Assembly: GCF_000261685.1 (NCBI RefSeq)
Contig: NZ_AJQE01000107.1
Coordinates: 1 to 41,991 of the forward strand
Length of the DNA stretch: 41,991 nucleotides
Origin: Bradyrhizobium genomosp. I (2014)
Lineage (GTDB): Bacteria; Pseudomonadota; Alphaproteobacteria; Rhizobiales; Xanthobacteraceae
Direction: 5' to 3'
Numbering within the stretch: position 1 is the stretch's first letter; each line of letters opens with the position of its first letter. The translations under genes were made by a program, and so were the position numbers. This document shows, one piece after another, positions 14,780 through 23,195 of this stretch. The notes beneath the pieces were generated by a model. The model was not told where the DNA came from, did not search any database, and saw only the letters and a program-made list of their open reading frames with translations.

Positions 14780-16096
14780 TCAGTTCTTCTCGATCCGGAT
14801 CACCTGCGGCCGTCCGCTGATCACCTTATCCTTTTGCACGGCGGCAAGCGCGCGACGCACTGCGTCCTCGTGCGTGGCGTAGGTGATCAGGATGACCGGC
14901 ACGGGGACCGCCTTGCCGCTATCGGACGCAACGCCGCCATTGGGATGACGCTGCACGATCGACTCGATCGAAATCTTCTGCTCGGCAAGCCGGGTCGCGA
15001 TCGCGGCCGCAGTGCCGGGGAAATCGCGCGCCAGCAGGCGGATGTAATAACCGCCCTCGTGCCGCTCCATCGGCGCCTTCCTGGTGTCGCGCAGCTGCGC
15101 GATCGGCCGGCCGAAAGGATTGGCGCGGATGCCGCGCGCGACGTCGGCGACGTCGGCGACGACGGCGGACGCCGTCGCGGCACCGCCTGCACCGGGGCCG
15201 ACCAGCGTGATCGGCGGAATGCCCTCGCCGTCGATCGTGACCGCGTTGGTGACACCCATCACCTGCGCGATCGAGGAGGATTTGGGAACCATGGTCGGAT
15301 GCACGCGCTGCTCGATGCCCTTGGCGGTGCGAACCGCGACGCCGAGCAGCTTGACGCGGTAACCGAGATCGGCGGCGGCGCGAAGATCTTCGGGCGCGAT
15401 GGATGAGATACCTTCGACATACACCGCGCTTTGAGCAACTTTCGTGCCGAAGGCGAGGCTGGCGAGAATGGCGAGTTTCTGCGCGGTGTCGTGGCCGTCG
15501 ACGTCGAAGGACGGATCGGCCTCGGCATAGCCGAGCCGCTGCGCGTCCTTCAGGCATTCGGCGAAGGACAGGCCCTCCTGCTCCATCCTCGTCAGGATGT
15601 AATTGCAGGTGCCGTTGAGGATGCCGTAGACGCGGTTGATCCCGGTTCCGGCGAGACCCTCGCGCAACGTCTTGATGACCGGGATCGCGGCGCCCACCGC
15701 TGCCTCGAAATTCAGCGCGCCGCCGTGCTTTTCAGCCGCCTTGGCGAGCTTGAGGCCGTGCCTGGCCAGCAGCGCCTTGTTGGCGGTGACGACCGACTTG
15801 CCGGCGTTCAGCGCGGCTTCCACCGCCGACAGCGCCGGGTCGCCCGCGCCGCCCATCAGCTCGACGAAGCAGTCGACCTCGGGATGGGTGGCGAGGGCAA
15901 GTGGATCCTTCGCCCATTCGACGCCGCGCAGATCGATGCCGCGCTTCTTCGCCTTCGAGCGCGCGGTGACGGCGACGACGCGAATGCCGCGGCCACTGCG
16001 GCCCGCGAGCACGCGCGCCTGCGTTTCGATCAAACGGATAACTTCGGCGCCCACGGTGCCGAGCCCCGCTATACCCACTTTCAGGGGTGCAACCAT
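14780..16096 (-). CDS. hom: Homoserine dehydrogenase
   Basis: It reduces aspartate semialdehyde to homoserine for threonine and methionine synthesis. The 438-residue protein has an N-terminal Rossmann domain (VGIAGLGTVGAEVI, residues 7-20), the catalytic domain with NGTCNYILTRME and GYAEADPSFDVDGHDTAQKL, and a C-terminal ACT domain (YYIRLLARDFPGTAAAIATRL) that usually gives feedback inhibition by threonine. It is the monofunctional form without an aspartokinase part. It lies 29 bases downstream of the aminotransferase gene on the same strand, and glpX follows, so alaC-hom-glpX is a probable operon. Confidence 0.96.
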   Translation of the reverse strand: MVAPLKVGIAGLGTVGAEVIRLIETQARVLAGRSGRGIRVVAVTARSKAKKRGIDLRGVEWAKDPLALATHPEVDCFVELMGGAGDPALSAVEAALNAGKSVVTANKALLARHGLKLAKAAEKHGGALNFEAAVGAAIPVIKTLREGLAGTGINRVYGILNGTCNYILTRMEQEGLSFAECLKDAQRLGYAEADPSFDVDGHDTAQKLAILASLAFGTKVAQSAVYVEGISSIAPEDLRAAADLGYRVKLLGVAVRTAKGIEQRVHPTMVPKSSSIAQVMGVTNAVTIDGEGIPPITLVGPGAGGAATASAVVADVADVARGIRANPFGRPIAQLRDTRKAPMERHEGGYYIRLLARDFPGTAAAIATRLAEQKISIESIVQRHPNGGVASDSGKAVPVPVILITYATHEDAVRRALAAVQKDKVISGRPQVIRIEKN

Positions 16097-16125
16097 GATG
16101 TCTTAGAAAACCTGCCGAAGAGAAC

Positions 16126-17346
16126 TCAACGCCGATTGGCGAGCGGAACGACGTTGTGCAACGTTTCGATGCCGCTTTCAAGGAAGCGGCGCACGCCGCG
16201 CGCGGCCTGCCTGATCCGTTGCTCGTTTTCCACCATGGCGATGCGGACATATCCTTCACCATGCTCGCCGAAGCCGACGCCGGGCGAGACCGCAACGCCG
16301 GATTTCTCCACCATCAGGGTCGCGAACTGCATGCTGCCGACGCTGCGGAAGGCTTCCGGCAGCGGCACCCAGGCGAACATCGAGGCCTCCGGCGGCGGAA
16401 TCTCCCAGCCGGCGCGCCCGAACGATTCCACCAGCGCGTCGCGGCGCTTGCGGTAGGTGTCGCGCATCTCCTTGATGCAATCGTCCGGACCGTTCAGCGC
16501 GGCGGTCGCCGCGACCTGGACCGGCGTGAACGCGCCGTAGTCGAGGTAGGATTTGACGCGGGCGAGCGCCGCGATCACGCGCTCATTGCCGACCGCAAAC
16601 CCCATGCGCCAACCGGCCATCGAGTAGGTCTTCGACATCGAGGTGAATTCGACGGTGACATCCATCGCGCCGGGCACCTCGAGCACCGAGGGCGGCGGGT
16701 TGTTCTCGTCGAAATAGACCTCGGCATAAGCGAGATCGGACAGGATCAGGATCTCATGCTTCTTCGCAAAGGCGACGAGATCCTTGTAGAAATCGAGGCT
16801 CGCGACATAGGCGGTCGGGTTCGAGGGATAGCAGACGACAAGCGCCAGGGGCTTGGGGATCGAATGCACGATCGCCCGCTCCACAGCCTCGAAGAATTGC
16901 GGCGTCGGCTCGGAGGGCACCGAGCGGATCACGCCGCCCGCCATCAAAAAGCCGAAGGCGTGAATCGGATAGCTCGGGTTCGGACAGAGGATCACGTCGC
17001 CAGGCGCGGTGATCGCCTGCGCCACATTGGCGAAGCCTTCCTTCGAGCCCAGCGTCGCCACGACCTGGGTGTCAGGGTTCAGCTTCACGCCGAAGCGGCG
17101 GGCGTAATAGGCGGCCTGGGCCCTGCGCAGTCCGGGGATGCCGCGGGAGGCCGAGTAGCGGTCGGTGCGCGGCTTACCCAGCGTCTCCTTCAGCTTCTCC
17201 AGCACATGCGGCGGTGCCGGCAGGTCGGGATTACCCATGCCGAGGTCGATGATGTCGGCACCGGCATTCCGCGCGGCCGCCTTGGCCCGGTTGACCTGTT
17301 CGAACACATAAGGCGGCAGGCGACGGATGCGGTAAAACTCTTCCAT
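16126..17346 (-). CDS. alaC: PLP-dependent aminotransferase, AlaC / LL-DAP aminotransferase-like
   Basis: A class I/II aminotransferase of 406 residues. The PLP lysine is Lys239 in TSMSKTYSMAGWRMGF, with NPTA at Asn176 and Asp204-Leu-Ala-Tyr207 contacting the cofactor. The N-terminal RIRRLPPYVFEQVN and the SRGIPGLRRA and SKEGFANVAQA segments resemble E. coli AlaC (glutamate-pyruvate aminotransferase) closely. Alphaproteobacterial copies are often annotated as LL-diaminopimelate aminotransferase, but alanine formation is the safer call. Start ATG 17346 has a GGAG five to eight bases upstream; the frame extends to 17448 without a binding site. It is the first gene of the alaC-hom-glpX series. 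Confidence 0.9.
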   Translation of the reverse strand: MEEFYRIRRLPPYVFEQVNRAKAAARNAGADIIDLGMGNPDLPAPPHVLEKLKETLGKPRTDRYSASRGIPGLRRAQAAYYARRFGVKLNPDTQVVATLGSKEGFANVAQAITAPGDVILCPNPSYPIHAFGFLMAGGVIRSVPSEPTPQFFEAVERAIVHSIPKPLALVVCYPSNPTAYVASLDFYKDLVAFAKKHEILILSDLAYAEVYFDENNPPPSVLEVPGAMDVTVEFTSMSKTYSMAGWRMGFAVGNERVIAALARVKSYLDYGAFTPVQVAATAALNGPDDCIKEMRDTYRKRRDALVESFGRAGWEIPPPEASMFAWVPLPEAFRSVGSMQFATLMVEKSGVAVSPGVGFGEHGEGYVRIAMVENEQRIRQAARGVRRFLESGIETLHNVVPLANRR

Positions 17347-17562
17347 GGCTCTCCAGGGCTCCGGGCAACCGGTCAGGACAGAATCGACAGGCCACGAGGG
17401 CCGTTCGACAAGGCGCTCATTGCCATCGCGAAAATCACTCACAATCAAATACTTAGAGCAATCATCGACGACGGAGACTGAAGTCGTTCGTTCTGACTCT
17501 TGGCTGAACCGAAGTCTTTTAGCACGGCAAGGCGGAGGCGCCAGCGATTACCTTGCAGCGCC

Positions 17563-17838
17563 TCATTTGGCGTCCTTGGCAGCCACCGCCTGGCGATCGC
17601 GCGCCGCGGCGAGCTCGGCCTCGATTTTGGCGCGCTGCTCCGGCGGGATCACCGCCTGATCGCGATCCGGAGGCAGGTCATGCACCGGCAGATAGCTGCC
17701 GGGCTCCCTGGCAGACGCCTGCGCATCCGCGGGTGTCAGATCCGCGAGCTGGCTCGAGCAGCCGCCCAGAGCGAGCGCCGCGATCAGCAGCGCCCCGCAA
17801 ATCGGCAGCGTCTTTTGCAGGTCCCACAACGCCAACAC
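17563..17838 (-). CDS. Small lipoprotein (91 aa)
   Basis: An outer- or inner-membrane lipoprotein. The signal region is followed by the lipobox LALGGC with Cys27 as lipidation site. The mature part of about 65 residues has a Pro/Asp-rich stretch (YLPVHDLPPDRDQAVIPPEQ) and then a short charged helix (RAKIEAELAAARDRQAVAAKD) that may coil. The start is a GTG with AGGGG ten bases upstream; TTG codons just inside are alternatives. It lies 216 bases upstream of alaC on the same strand and is divergent from phaC. Similar small lipoproteins are common in Bradyrhizobium. No function can be assigned. Confidence 0.75.
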   Translation of the reverse strand: MLALWDLQKTLPICGALLIAALALGGCSSQLADLTPADAQASAREPGSYLPVHDLPPDRDQAVIPPEQRAKIEAELAAARDRQAVAAKDAK

Positions 17839-17998
17839 TTGGGAAATCCCCTACTCGTCCCAAAGCACGGCCCCGGGCAACCTTACCCAAGACCGCGCCC
17901 CAGCTCAAACCATTGCTGCCCAAATGGCGAGAGCGAGAAAACAGCCACTCCCCACCAAGCCGAGCGGTGCGGCCCGATTGTGACGGAACCAAGAAGAT

Positions 17999-18014
17999 TT
18001 GTCGCAGTGCAACA
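17999..18014 (+). promoter_or_regulatory. Possible PhaR-type TGC-rich site upstream of phaC
   Basis: TTGTCGCAGTGCAACA lies 77 bases before the phaC start. PhaR, the PHA-responsive repressor of alphaproteobacteria, is known to bind TGC-rich partial dyads upstream of PHA genes. The match here is by eye and only approximate. Confidence 0.3.
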
Positions 18015-18091
18015 CATCTTCGAGAGTGTTTAACGTCAAACATGCGAGCTTCGCGGTGACGAATACGGAATGAATCGTTACTGTTCAGCTC

Positions 18092-19900
18092 ATGAGCATG
18101 GCCACGACCGACACGCCGAAACCTGGGACGAAGTTCGACGCGGAAGCCTTCGCGATGAATGTCGCGCGGGCGATGGAGAGCGGCGGCAAGGCGCTCGCCG
18201 CCTACCTCAAGCCGCGCGAGAGCGGCGAGGTGCAGGATCGCCCGCCGGCCGAGCTTGCCGAGGTCGTCAAGACCTTCACGTCGGTCGCCGAATATTGGCT
18301 GTCGGATACATCCCGCTCCTCCGATCTCCAGACCAAGCTCGCGAAGGACTATCTCGACCTCTGGGGCTCGGCGGTGCGCCGCATGGCCGGTCAGGACGCC
18401 CAGCCCGCGATTGCGCCCTCGCCGCGCGACAAGCGCTTTGCCGATCCGGAATGGAAGTCCAACCAGTTCTTCGACTTCGTCATGCAGCTCTATCTGCTCA
18501 CGACCAAATGGGCGCAGGAGCTGGTGCGGGATGCCGAAGGGCTCGATCCGCAGACCCGCCGCAAGGCGGAGTTCTATGTCCAGCAGGTCATCAACGCACT
18601 ATCGCCCTCCAACTTCGTGCTGACCAATCCGGAGGTGCTGCGCGAGACGGTGGCGAGCAGCGGCGAGAATCTCGCGCGTGGCCTGAGGATGCTGGCCGAG
18701 GACATCGCGGCGGGCAAGGGCATGCTGAAGATCCGCCAGTCCGATCCGGACAATCTCGTCGTCGGCGTCAACATGGCGACGACGCCGGGCAAGGTGATCT
18801 ACCAGAACGAGATGATGCAGCTGATCCAGTACGCTCCGACCACGGAGACCGTGCTGCGCACCCCGCTCCTGATCGTGCCGCCATGGATCAACAAGTTCTA
18901 CATCCTCGATCTGAAGCCGGAGAAATCCTACATCAAGTGGTGCGTCGACCAGGGCATCACCGTGTTCGTGATCTCATGGGTCAATCCCGACAAGCGGCTC
19001 GGCAACAAGAGCTGGGAAGACTACATGAAGGAGGGCCCGCTCACGGCGATGGACGTGATCGAGAAGGTCACCGGCGAGATGAAGGTGCACACCGCCGGCT
19101 ATTGCGTCGGCGGCACCATGCTGGCGACCACGCTGGCCTGGCTCGCCGAGAAGCGCCGCCAGCGCGTGTCGTCCGCGACGTTCTTCGCCGCCCAGATCGA
19201 CTTCACCCATGCCGGCGACCTCCTCGTGTTCGTCGACGAGGAGCAGATCGCAGCGCTCGAGCAGGACATGAAGGCCGCCGGCGTACTCGAAGGCTCGAAG
19301 ATGGCGATGGCCTTCAACATGCTGCGCTCGAATGACCTGATCTGGTCCTACGTCGTCAGCAACTATCTGAAGGGCCAGCAGCCGAGCGCGTTCGACCTGT
19401 TGCACTGGAACTCCGACGCGACACGGATGACCCAGGCGAACCATTCCTACTATTTGCGCAACTGCTATCTGGAGAACCGCCTGTCGACCGGCACGATGGT
19501 GCTGGACAACACCCTGCTCGATCTGTCCAAGGTGAAGGTGCCCGTCTACAATCTTGCCACCCGCGAAGACCACATCGCGCCCGCTGAATCAGTGCTGTAC
19601 GGCTCACAGTTCTTCGGCGGTCCGGTGAAGTACGTCCTGTCCGGCTCGGGCCACATCGCAGGCGTGGTCAATCCGCCCGCCTCGAACAAGTACCAGTACT
19701 GGACCAACGACAACATCAAGGACGTCAATATCGCGCAGTGGATGAAGGGCGCCGTGGAGCACAAGGGCTCATGGTGGCTGGACTGGCGCCAATGGCTGGG
19801 CGGGCTCGATCCCGAGGAAGTACCGGCTCGCGCGGTCGGCAGCGAAGCATTCCCACCGATCGAGGACGCGCCCGGCAGCTATGTCAGGGTTCGCGCATAG
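18092..19900 (+). CDS. phaC: Class I poly(3-hydroxyalkanoate) synthase
   Basis: It polymerises (R)-3-hydroxyacyl-CoA, mainly 3-hydroxybutyryl-CoA, on the surface of PHA granules. The 602-residue length matches class I PhaC. The catalytic triad is Cys338 (lipase-like box GYCVGG), Asp493 (TREDHIAP) and His521 (SGSGHIAG); the dimer and lid region (NSDATRMTQANHSYYLRNCYLEN) and the PPWINKFYILDL segment are typical. The start ATG 18092 or the second ATG six bases on (18098) both lack a strong binding site. It is divergent from the lipoprotein gene and followed after 62 bases by a MAPEG gene. No phaA, phaB or phasin gene is adjacent. Confidence 0.96.
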   Translation: MSMATTDTPKPGTKFDAEAFAMNVARAMESGGKALAAYLKPRESGEVQDRPPAELAEVVKTFTSVAEYWLSDTSRSSDLQTKLAKDYLDLWGSAVRRMAGQDAQPAIAPSPRDKRFADPEWKSNQFFDFVMQLYLLTTKWAQELVRDAEGLDPQTRRKAEFYVQQVINALSPSNFVLTNPEVLRETVASSGENLARGLRMLAEDIAAGKGMLKIRQSDPDNLVVGVNMATTPGKVIYQNEMMQLIQYAPTTETVLRTPLLIVPPWINKFYILDLKPEKSYIKWCVDQGITVFVISWVNPDKRLGNKSWEDYMKEGPLTAMDVIEKVTGEMKVHTAGYCVGGTMLATTLAWLAEKRRQRVSSATFFAAQIDFTHAGDLLVFVDEEQIAALEQDMKAAGVLEGSKMAMAFNMLRSNDLIWSYVVSNYLKGQQPSAFDLLHWNSDATRMTQANHSYYLRNCYLENRLSTGTMVLDNTLLDLSKVKVPVYNLATREDHIAPAESVLYGSQFFGGPVKYVLSGSGHIAGVVNPPASNKYQYWTNDNIKDVNIAQWMKGAVEHKGSWWLDWRQWLGGLDPEEVPARAVGSEAFPPIEDAPGSYVRVRA

Positions 19901-19962
19901 CGGAATCTCCCGCGCTTGTGTAAGCTCGCCTGCAGCACCGCGGCGACAGAGGGGATCGGACT

Positions 19963-20361
19963 ATGACGCGCGAATTGTTCTGGCTGACACTGACGGTGAT
20001 CCTGACCGGGATTCTCTGGATTCCCTACATCATCAATCGCTGCCAGGTTCGCGGGCTCAGCGGTGCCATGGCCAACCCGTCGCGCGGCGACAAGCCGCAG
20101 GCGGAGTGGGCGAACCGGTTGATGTTCGCGCATGACAACGCGGTCGAGAACCTCGTGATCTTCGCGCCGCTGGTGCTGATCCTGAACGCGATCGACTATT
20201 CCACGAAATGGACCGTGCTCGCCTGCGCCGTCTATTTCTGGTCGCGCGTCGCGCATCTCATCGTCTACGCGATGGGAATCCCGGTGTTCCGCACGCTGGC
20301 CTTCACCGTCGGCTTCCTCGCGCAGGCCGTGCTGGCGCTGGCGATCTTCAAGGTGGTTTGA
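19963..20361 (+). CDS. MAPEG-family membrane protein
   Basis: A 132-residue protein with four hydrophobic helices: residues 5-24 (LFWLTLTVILTGILWIPYII), about 60-77, about 83-101, and about 110-131. The loop after helix 1 with NPSRGDKPQAEWANRLMFAHDNAVENL holds the conserved Arg, Asn and Glu residues of the MAPEG family, whose eukaryotic members conjugate glutathione or make eicosanoids. Bacterial members are usually of unknown function. The binding site GAGGGGATCGG precedes ATG 19963. It may be co-transcribed with phaC (62 bases upstream). A cloverleaf repeat lies just past its end. Confidence 0.88.
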   Translation: MTRELFWLTLTVILTGILWIPYIINRCQVRGLSGAMANPSRGDKPQAEWANRLMFAHDNAVENLVIFAPLVLILNAIDYSTKWTVLACAVYFWSRVAHLIVYAMGIPVFRTLAFTVGFLAQAVLALAIFKVV

Positions 20362-20382
20362 GCGCACGCGTACCTTGGTAAC

Positions 20383-20460
20383 GTCATTCCGGGGCGGTGC
20401 GTAGCACCGAACCCGGAATCTCGAGATTCCGGGTTCGCCCTTTGGGCGCCCCGGAACGAC
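20383..20460. repeat. Cloverleaf palindromic repeat, copy C (most perfect)
   Basis: The outer stem is GTCATTCCGGGGC (20383-20395) with GCCCCGGAACGAC (20448-20460), one G-T pair. Arm 1 is GGTGC-gta-GCACC (20396-20408). The central arm, 20409-20436, is a perfect 28-bp palindrome containing AACCCGGAATCT and its complement. Arm 3 is CGCCC-ttt-GGGCG (20436-20448). Nearly every base is in a stem. It lies between the convergent MAPEG and argC genes. Confidence 0.88.
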
Positions 20461-20473
20461 CGAGCAAGCTCTC

Positions 20474-21472
20474 CTACTCCTCCGGCAGGCCCAGCATCAG
20501 CCGCATGTTCTGCACGGCTGCGCCGGATGCGCCCTTGCCGAGATTGTCGAGCCGGGCGACCAGCACGGCCTGATGATACCTGTCGCTGGCGAAGACGTAG
20601 AGCTCGAGCATGTTGGTCTCGTTCAGCGCCTCCGGTTCGAGCCGGCCGCCCCTGGTCGCCTCGTTCTGGAGCGGCATCACCTTGACGTATTTCGAACCGG
20701 CATAACGCTTTGCCATCGCCGCTTGCAGGTCGGCACCGCCGGGCTTGCCCGGCAGCGTGTCGAGCTGCAGCGGCACCGAGACCAGCATGCCCTGCCGGTA
20801 GTTGCCGACCGAGGGAATGAAGATCGGCCGCCGCGTCAGGTTGGAGTAGAGCTGCATCTCCGGCAGATGCTTGTGCTCGAAGCCGAGACCGTACAACTCG
20901 AAGGACGGTGCGCTGCCATCCTCGAAGCTTGCGATCATCGACTTGCCGCCGCCGGAATAGCCGCTCACCGCGTTGACGGTGACAGGATAATCTGATGGCA
21001 GCAGGCCGGCATCGACGATCGGCCGCAGCAGCGCGATCGCGCCGGTCGGATAGCAGCCGGGATTGGAGACCTTCTTCGCCGCCTTGATCTTGCCGGCCTG
21101 GTCCGGTGTCAGTTCGGGAAAGCCATAGGCCCAGTCCGGCGCGACCCGGTACGCGGTCGAAGCATCCAGCACTTTCGGCGCAGAAGTGCCCATGCTGTCG
21201 ACAAGAGCGACCGTTTCCTTGGCGGCATCGTCCGGCAGGCAGAGGATGACGAGGTCCACCTCCTCCATCAGCGCCTTCTTGGCCGCGGGGTCCTTGCGCT
21301 TGTCGTCGGCAATGGTCTTCACGACGACGTCGCTCTGGAGCTTCAGCCGCTCGTTGATGCCGAGCCCGGTGGTGCCGGAGCCGCCGTCGACGAAGACGGT
21401 CGCGGGCTTCTTGGCCACGCTGGTGGTCGGGGTTTTCGTGGTCTCAGCGAGGCCGGTTTCAGAAAGGCTCAT
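20474..21472 (-). CDS. argC: N-acetyl-gamma-glutamyl-phosphate reductase, type 2
   Basis: The third step of arginine synthesis: NADPH-dependent reduction of N-acetylglutamyl-phosphate to the semialdehyde. The 332-residue protein has the Rossmann motif GGSGTTGLGI (residues 30-39) and catalytic Cys140 in SNPGCYPTGA, with the short type-2 layout (FGFPELTPDQ-like DWAYGFPELTPDQ). The first 22 residues (MSLSETGLAETTKTPTTSVA) are polar, look disordered and are not needed for the fold. The start ATG 21472 overlaps the paiB stop codon in ATGA and has AAGGAG seven bases upstream, so translation is coupled to paiB. No other arg gene is nearby. Confidence 0.94.
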   Translation of the reverse strand: MSLSETGLAETTKTPTTSVAKKPATVFVDGGSGTTGLGINERLKLQSDVVVKTIADDKRKDPAAKKALMEEVDLVILCLPDDAAKETVALVDSMGTSAPKVLDASTAYRVAPDWAYGFPELTPDQAGKIKAAKKVSNPGCYPTGAIALLRPIVDAGLLPSDYPVTVNAVSGYSGGGKSMIASFEDGSAPSFELYGLGFEHKHLPEMQLYSNLTRRPIFIPSVGNYRQGMLVSVPLQLDTLPGKPGGADLQAAMAKRYAGSKYVKVMPLQNEATRGGRLEPEALNETNMLELYVFASDRYHQAVLVARLDNLGKGASGAAVQNMRLMLGLPEE

Positions 21473-22164
21473 GGCGCGCTCCTTTCGAGCATGTTCGTGT
21501 CGTCTGCAAAAGCTTGTTCTGCGAAGGCTTGTTCTGCGAAGGCTTGCGGCCTGGCCTGCCGCATCAAATGTGAGATCTGCCTGGCGTCGGCATCGCCGGC
21601 GTTGAGCGCATCGGCGATCGCTACATGGTCGGCGTCCGATTTGTGCTGGTTCAGCTTGAAGCTGCCTTCGACCTCCTCAACCGTCATGACCAGCCCCACG
21701 ATCCCCTTCTTCATCGTCTCCAGCCGACCCGCCGTCATCTTGCCCGATGTCCACGGCTTCTTCGGCAATAGCCAGCTCTCGAACTTGTCGCTGAGCGTGT
21801 CGACCTGCACCGACAGTTCGTCGTCCGACAACAGCCGCACCGGCCCGCTCAGATGCACCGACTGGTAGAGCCAGGTCGGCACCTGGTCCGGCGAGACGTA
21901 CCAGTCCGGCGATACATAGGCATCGGGCCCGTTGACCGCGAGCAGCCACGAGGTCGCGCCATCCGCAAGCTTTAGCAGCGGATTGTGACGGGCGACATGA
22001 AAGGCAGCCTGCGGCGTGCCGTCGGCGGCGTAGGTCAAATAGAACGGCAGCGGCGAAGCAATCGGCTTCTTGCCGTCGAAGGCGCACATGGTGCCGAAGC
22101 CGCGCTCGTCGGCGAATTTCAGGCTCGCGGCGCGGTCCTGCTTGAAATGGGGTGGCGTGTACAT
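21469..22164 (-). CDS. PaiB-family FMN-binding negative regulator-like protein
   Basis: A 231-residue protein of the PaiB/FMN-binding split-barrel family. The start MYTPPHFKQDRAASL is the family signature, followed by the barrel core (PLPFYLTYAADGTPQAAFHVARHNPLLK) and YVSPDWYVSPDQVPTWLYQSVHLSGPVRL. B. subtilis PaiB was described as a negative regulator of sporulation and protease genes; the family's biochemical role is more likely flavin or heme binding. The C-terminus (QAFAEQAFAEQAFADDTNML) comes from a 15-bp tandem repeat (21504-21548). Its stop codon overlaps the argC start. Upstream is a 227-base gap, so the promoter of paiB-argC should lie there. Confidence 0.9.
   Translation of the reverse strand: MYTPPHFKQDRAASLKFADERGFGTMCAFDGKKPIASPLPFYLTYAADGTPQAAFHVARHNPLLKLADGATSWLLAVNGPDAYVSPDWYVSPDQVPTWLYQSVHLSGPVRLLSDDELSVQVDTLSDKFESWLLPKKPWTSGKMTAGRLETMKKGIVGLVMTVEEVEGSFKLNQHKSDADHVAIADALNAGDADARQISHLMRQARPQAFAEQAFAEQAFADDTNMLERSAP
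21504..21548. repeat. Three tandem copies of a 15-bp unit inside paiB
   Basis: The units are CTGCAAAAGCTTGTT, CTGCGAAGGCTTGTT and CTGCGAAGGCTTGCG at 21504, 21519 and 21534. The reading frame is kept, giving the AFAEQ repeat at the protein C-terminus. Confidence 0.85.
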
Positions 22165-22391
22165 CGTGGTCTCCTGCTGGGCCTCCTCGGGGGAGCCGCC
22201 GGATCAGATCGCGCTGACAGGAGAGAGATTGCCGCGGATCGGATCCAGCGGCAAAGACGATGATCTCAAACGCGATCGACCGCCCAAACCGCTGAAGAGC
22301 GGCGGCGGCGACGGGCGAACAGGATGGTCGCGGCGTTGATCATGGCGCGCGGCTATAAGGCCAGATCGGGTTCCCGTCAAGGCGACGGTTG

Positions 22392-22922
22392 TCAGATCAC
22401 CCGCCAGATCCATTCCATGATCTTGGCGAGCACGTCACCGAACAGCAGGAGCACGGCCGACCAGATCAGGGCCGACACGAAATTGGCAGCCTGGAAACTC
22501 CAATAGGGCATCTCGAAGATGCCGGCCGCGAGCGGCACGGAGGCACGCAAGGGGCCGAAGAAGCGCCCGATGAAGATGCTGGGTATGCCCCAGCTGCGCA
22601 CGAAAGCCTCGCCTCTGGGCAGCAGGTCCGGATAGCGCGAGAGCGGCCACATCTGGGCAACCCTCTCCTTGTAGCGATAGCCGAACCAGTAGGAGACCCA
22701 GTCACCCAGCGCCGCGCCGAGGCCGCCGGCGATCCAGACCGGAAAGAAGCTGATGCCGCTGACCCCGATCAGCGCGCCGATGGCCACCAGCGCGCCCCAG
22801 GCCGGAACCAGCAGCGAGATGAACGCAAGGGACTCTCCGAAGGCAAGCAGGAACACGATCGGCGCCGCCCAAGCTTGGTGAACGCGCACGAAATCAGCCA
22901 GGGCGTGCGCAAACTGCTCCAT
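22392..22922 (-). CDS. DedA-family inner-membrane protein
   Basis: A 176-residue polytopic protein of the DedA/SNARE-associated family, now linked to lipid scrambling and recycling of undecaprenyl phosphate or phosphatidylethanolamine. Evidence: the first hydrophobic segment (APIVFLLAFGESLAFISLLVP) with the re-entrant loop, the Gly-rich helix GGLGAALGDWVSYWFGYRYKE with its acidic Asp, and the family motif FIGRFFGPLRASVPLAAG with conserved Arg. A C-terminal helix ends in KIMEWIWRVI. It is slightly shorter than the usual 200 residues. It is a single gene on the minus strand, divergent from parE with 273 bases between. Confidence 0.92.
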   Translation of the reverse strand: MEQFAHALADFVRVHQAWAAPIVFLLAFGESLAFISLLVPAWGALVAIGALIGVSGISFFPVWIAGGLGAALGDWVSYWFGYRYKERVAQMWPLSRYPDLLPRGEAFVRSWGIPSIFIGRFFGPLRASVPLAAGIFEMPYWSFQAANFVSALIWSAVLLLFGDVLAKIMEWIWRVI

Positions 22923-23195
22923 CCAAAATAGCCTTCCCGCCCCATCTCAAGGTGCTGCTCGATGAAAAGGACTGGTAAGCCAAGGACTTGTGTGACATCA
23001 AGTCACAAAGCCCGACATGGACCGGAGTGACCCGTCAAATTGCCGGGAACTTGTGGGCCTGCGGCGTAAAATCGCCGGGATTGACTCCCAACCCACACCG
23101 CTAGTCCCGCCTGCGGTAACCTTTCCAAGGCAGAAGTGGCATAGTCGGCCTAACCGATTCGCCGCTCATGCGGCCCTCAAAACGCATCAAGATAT

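Noticed and set aside
21504..21548. Tandem repeat as a CRISPR-like array
   Set aside because: The units are directly adjacent without spacers and lie in frame within paiB.
22988..23011. Dyad GTGAC-atcaa-GTCAC upstream of parE as an operator
   Set aside because: Only five to six base pairs pair cleanly, and it lies nearly 200 bases from the gene; too weak to call.
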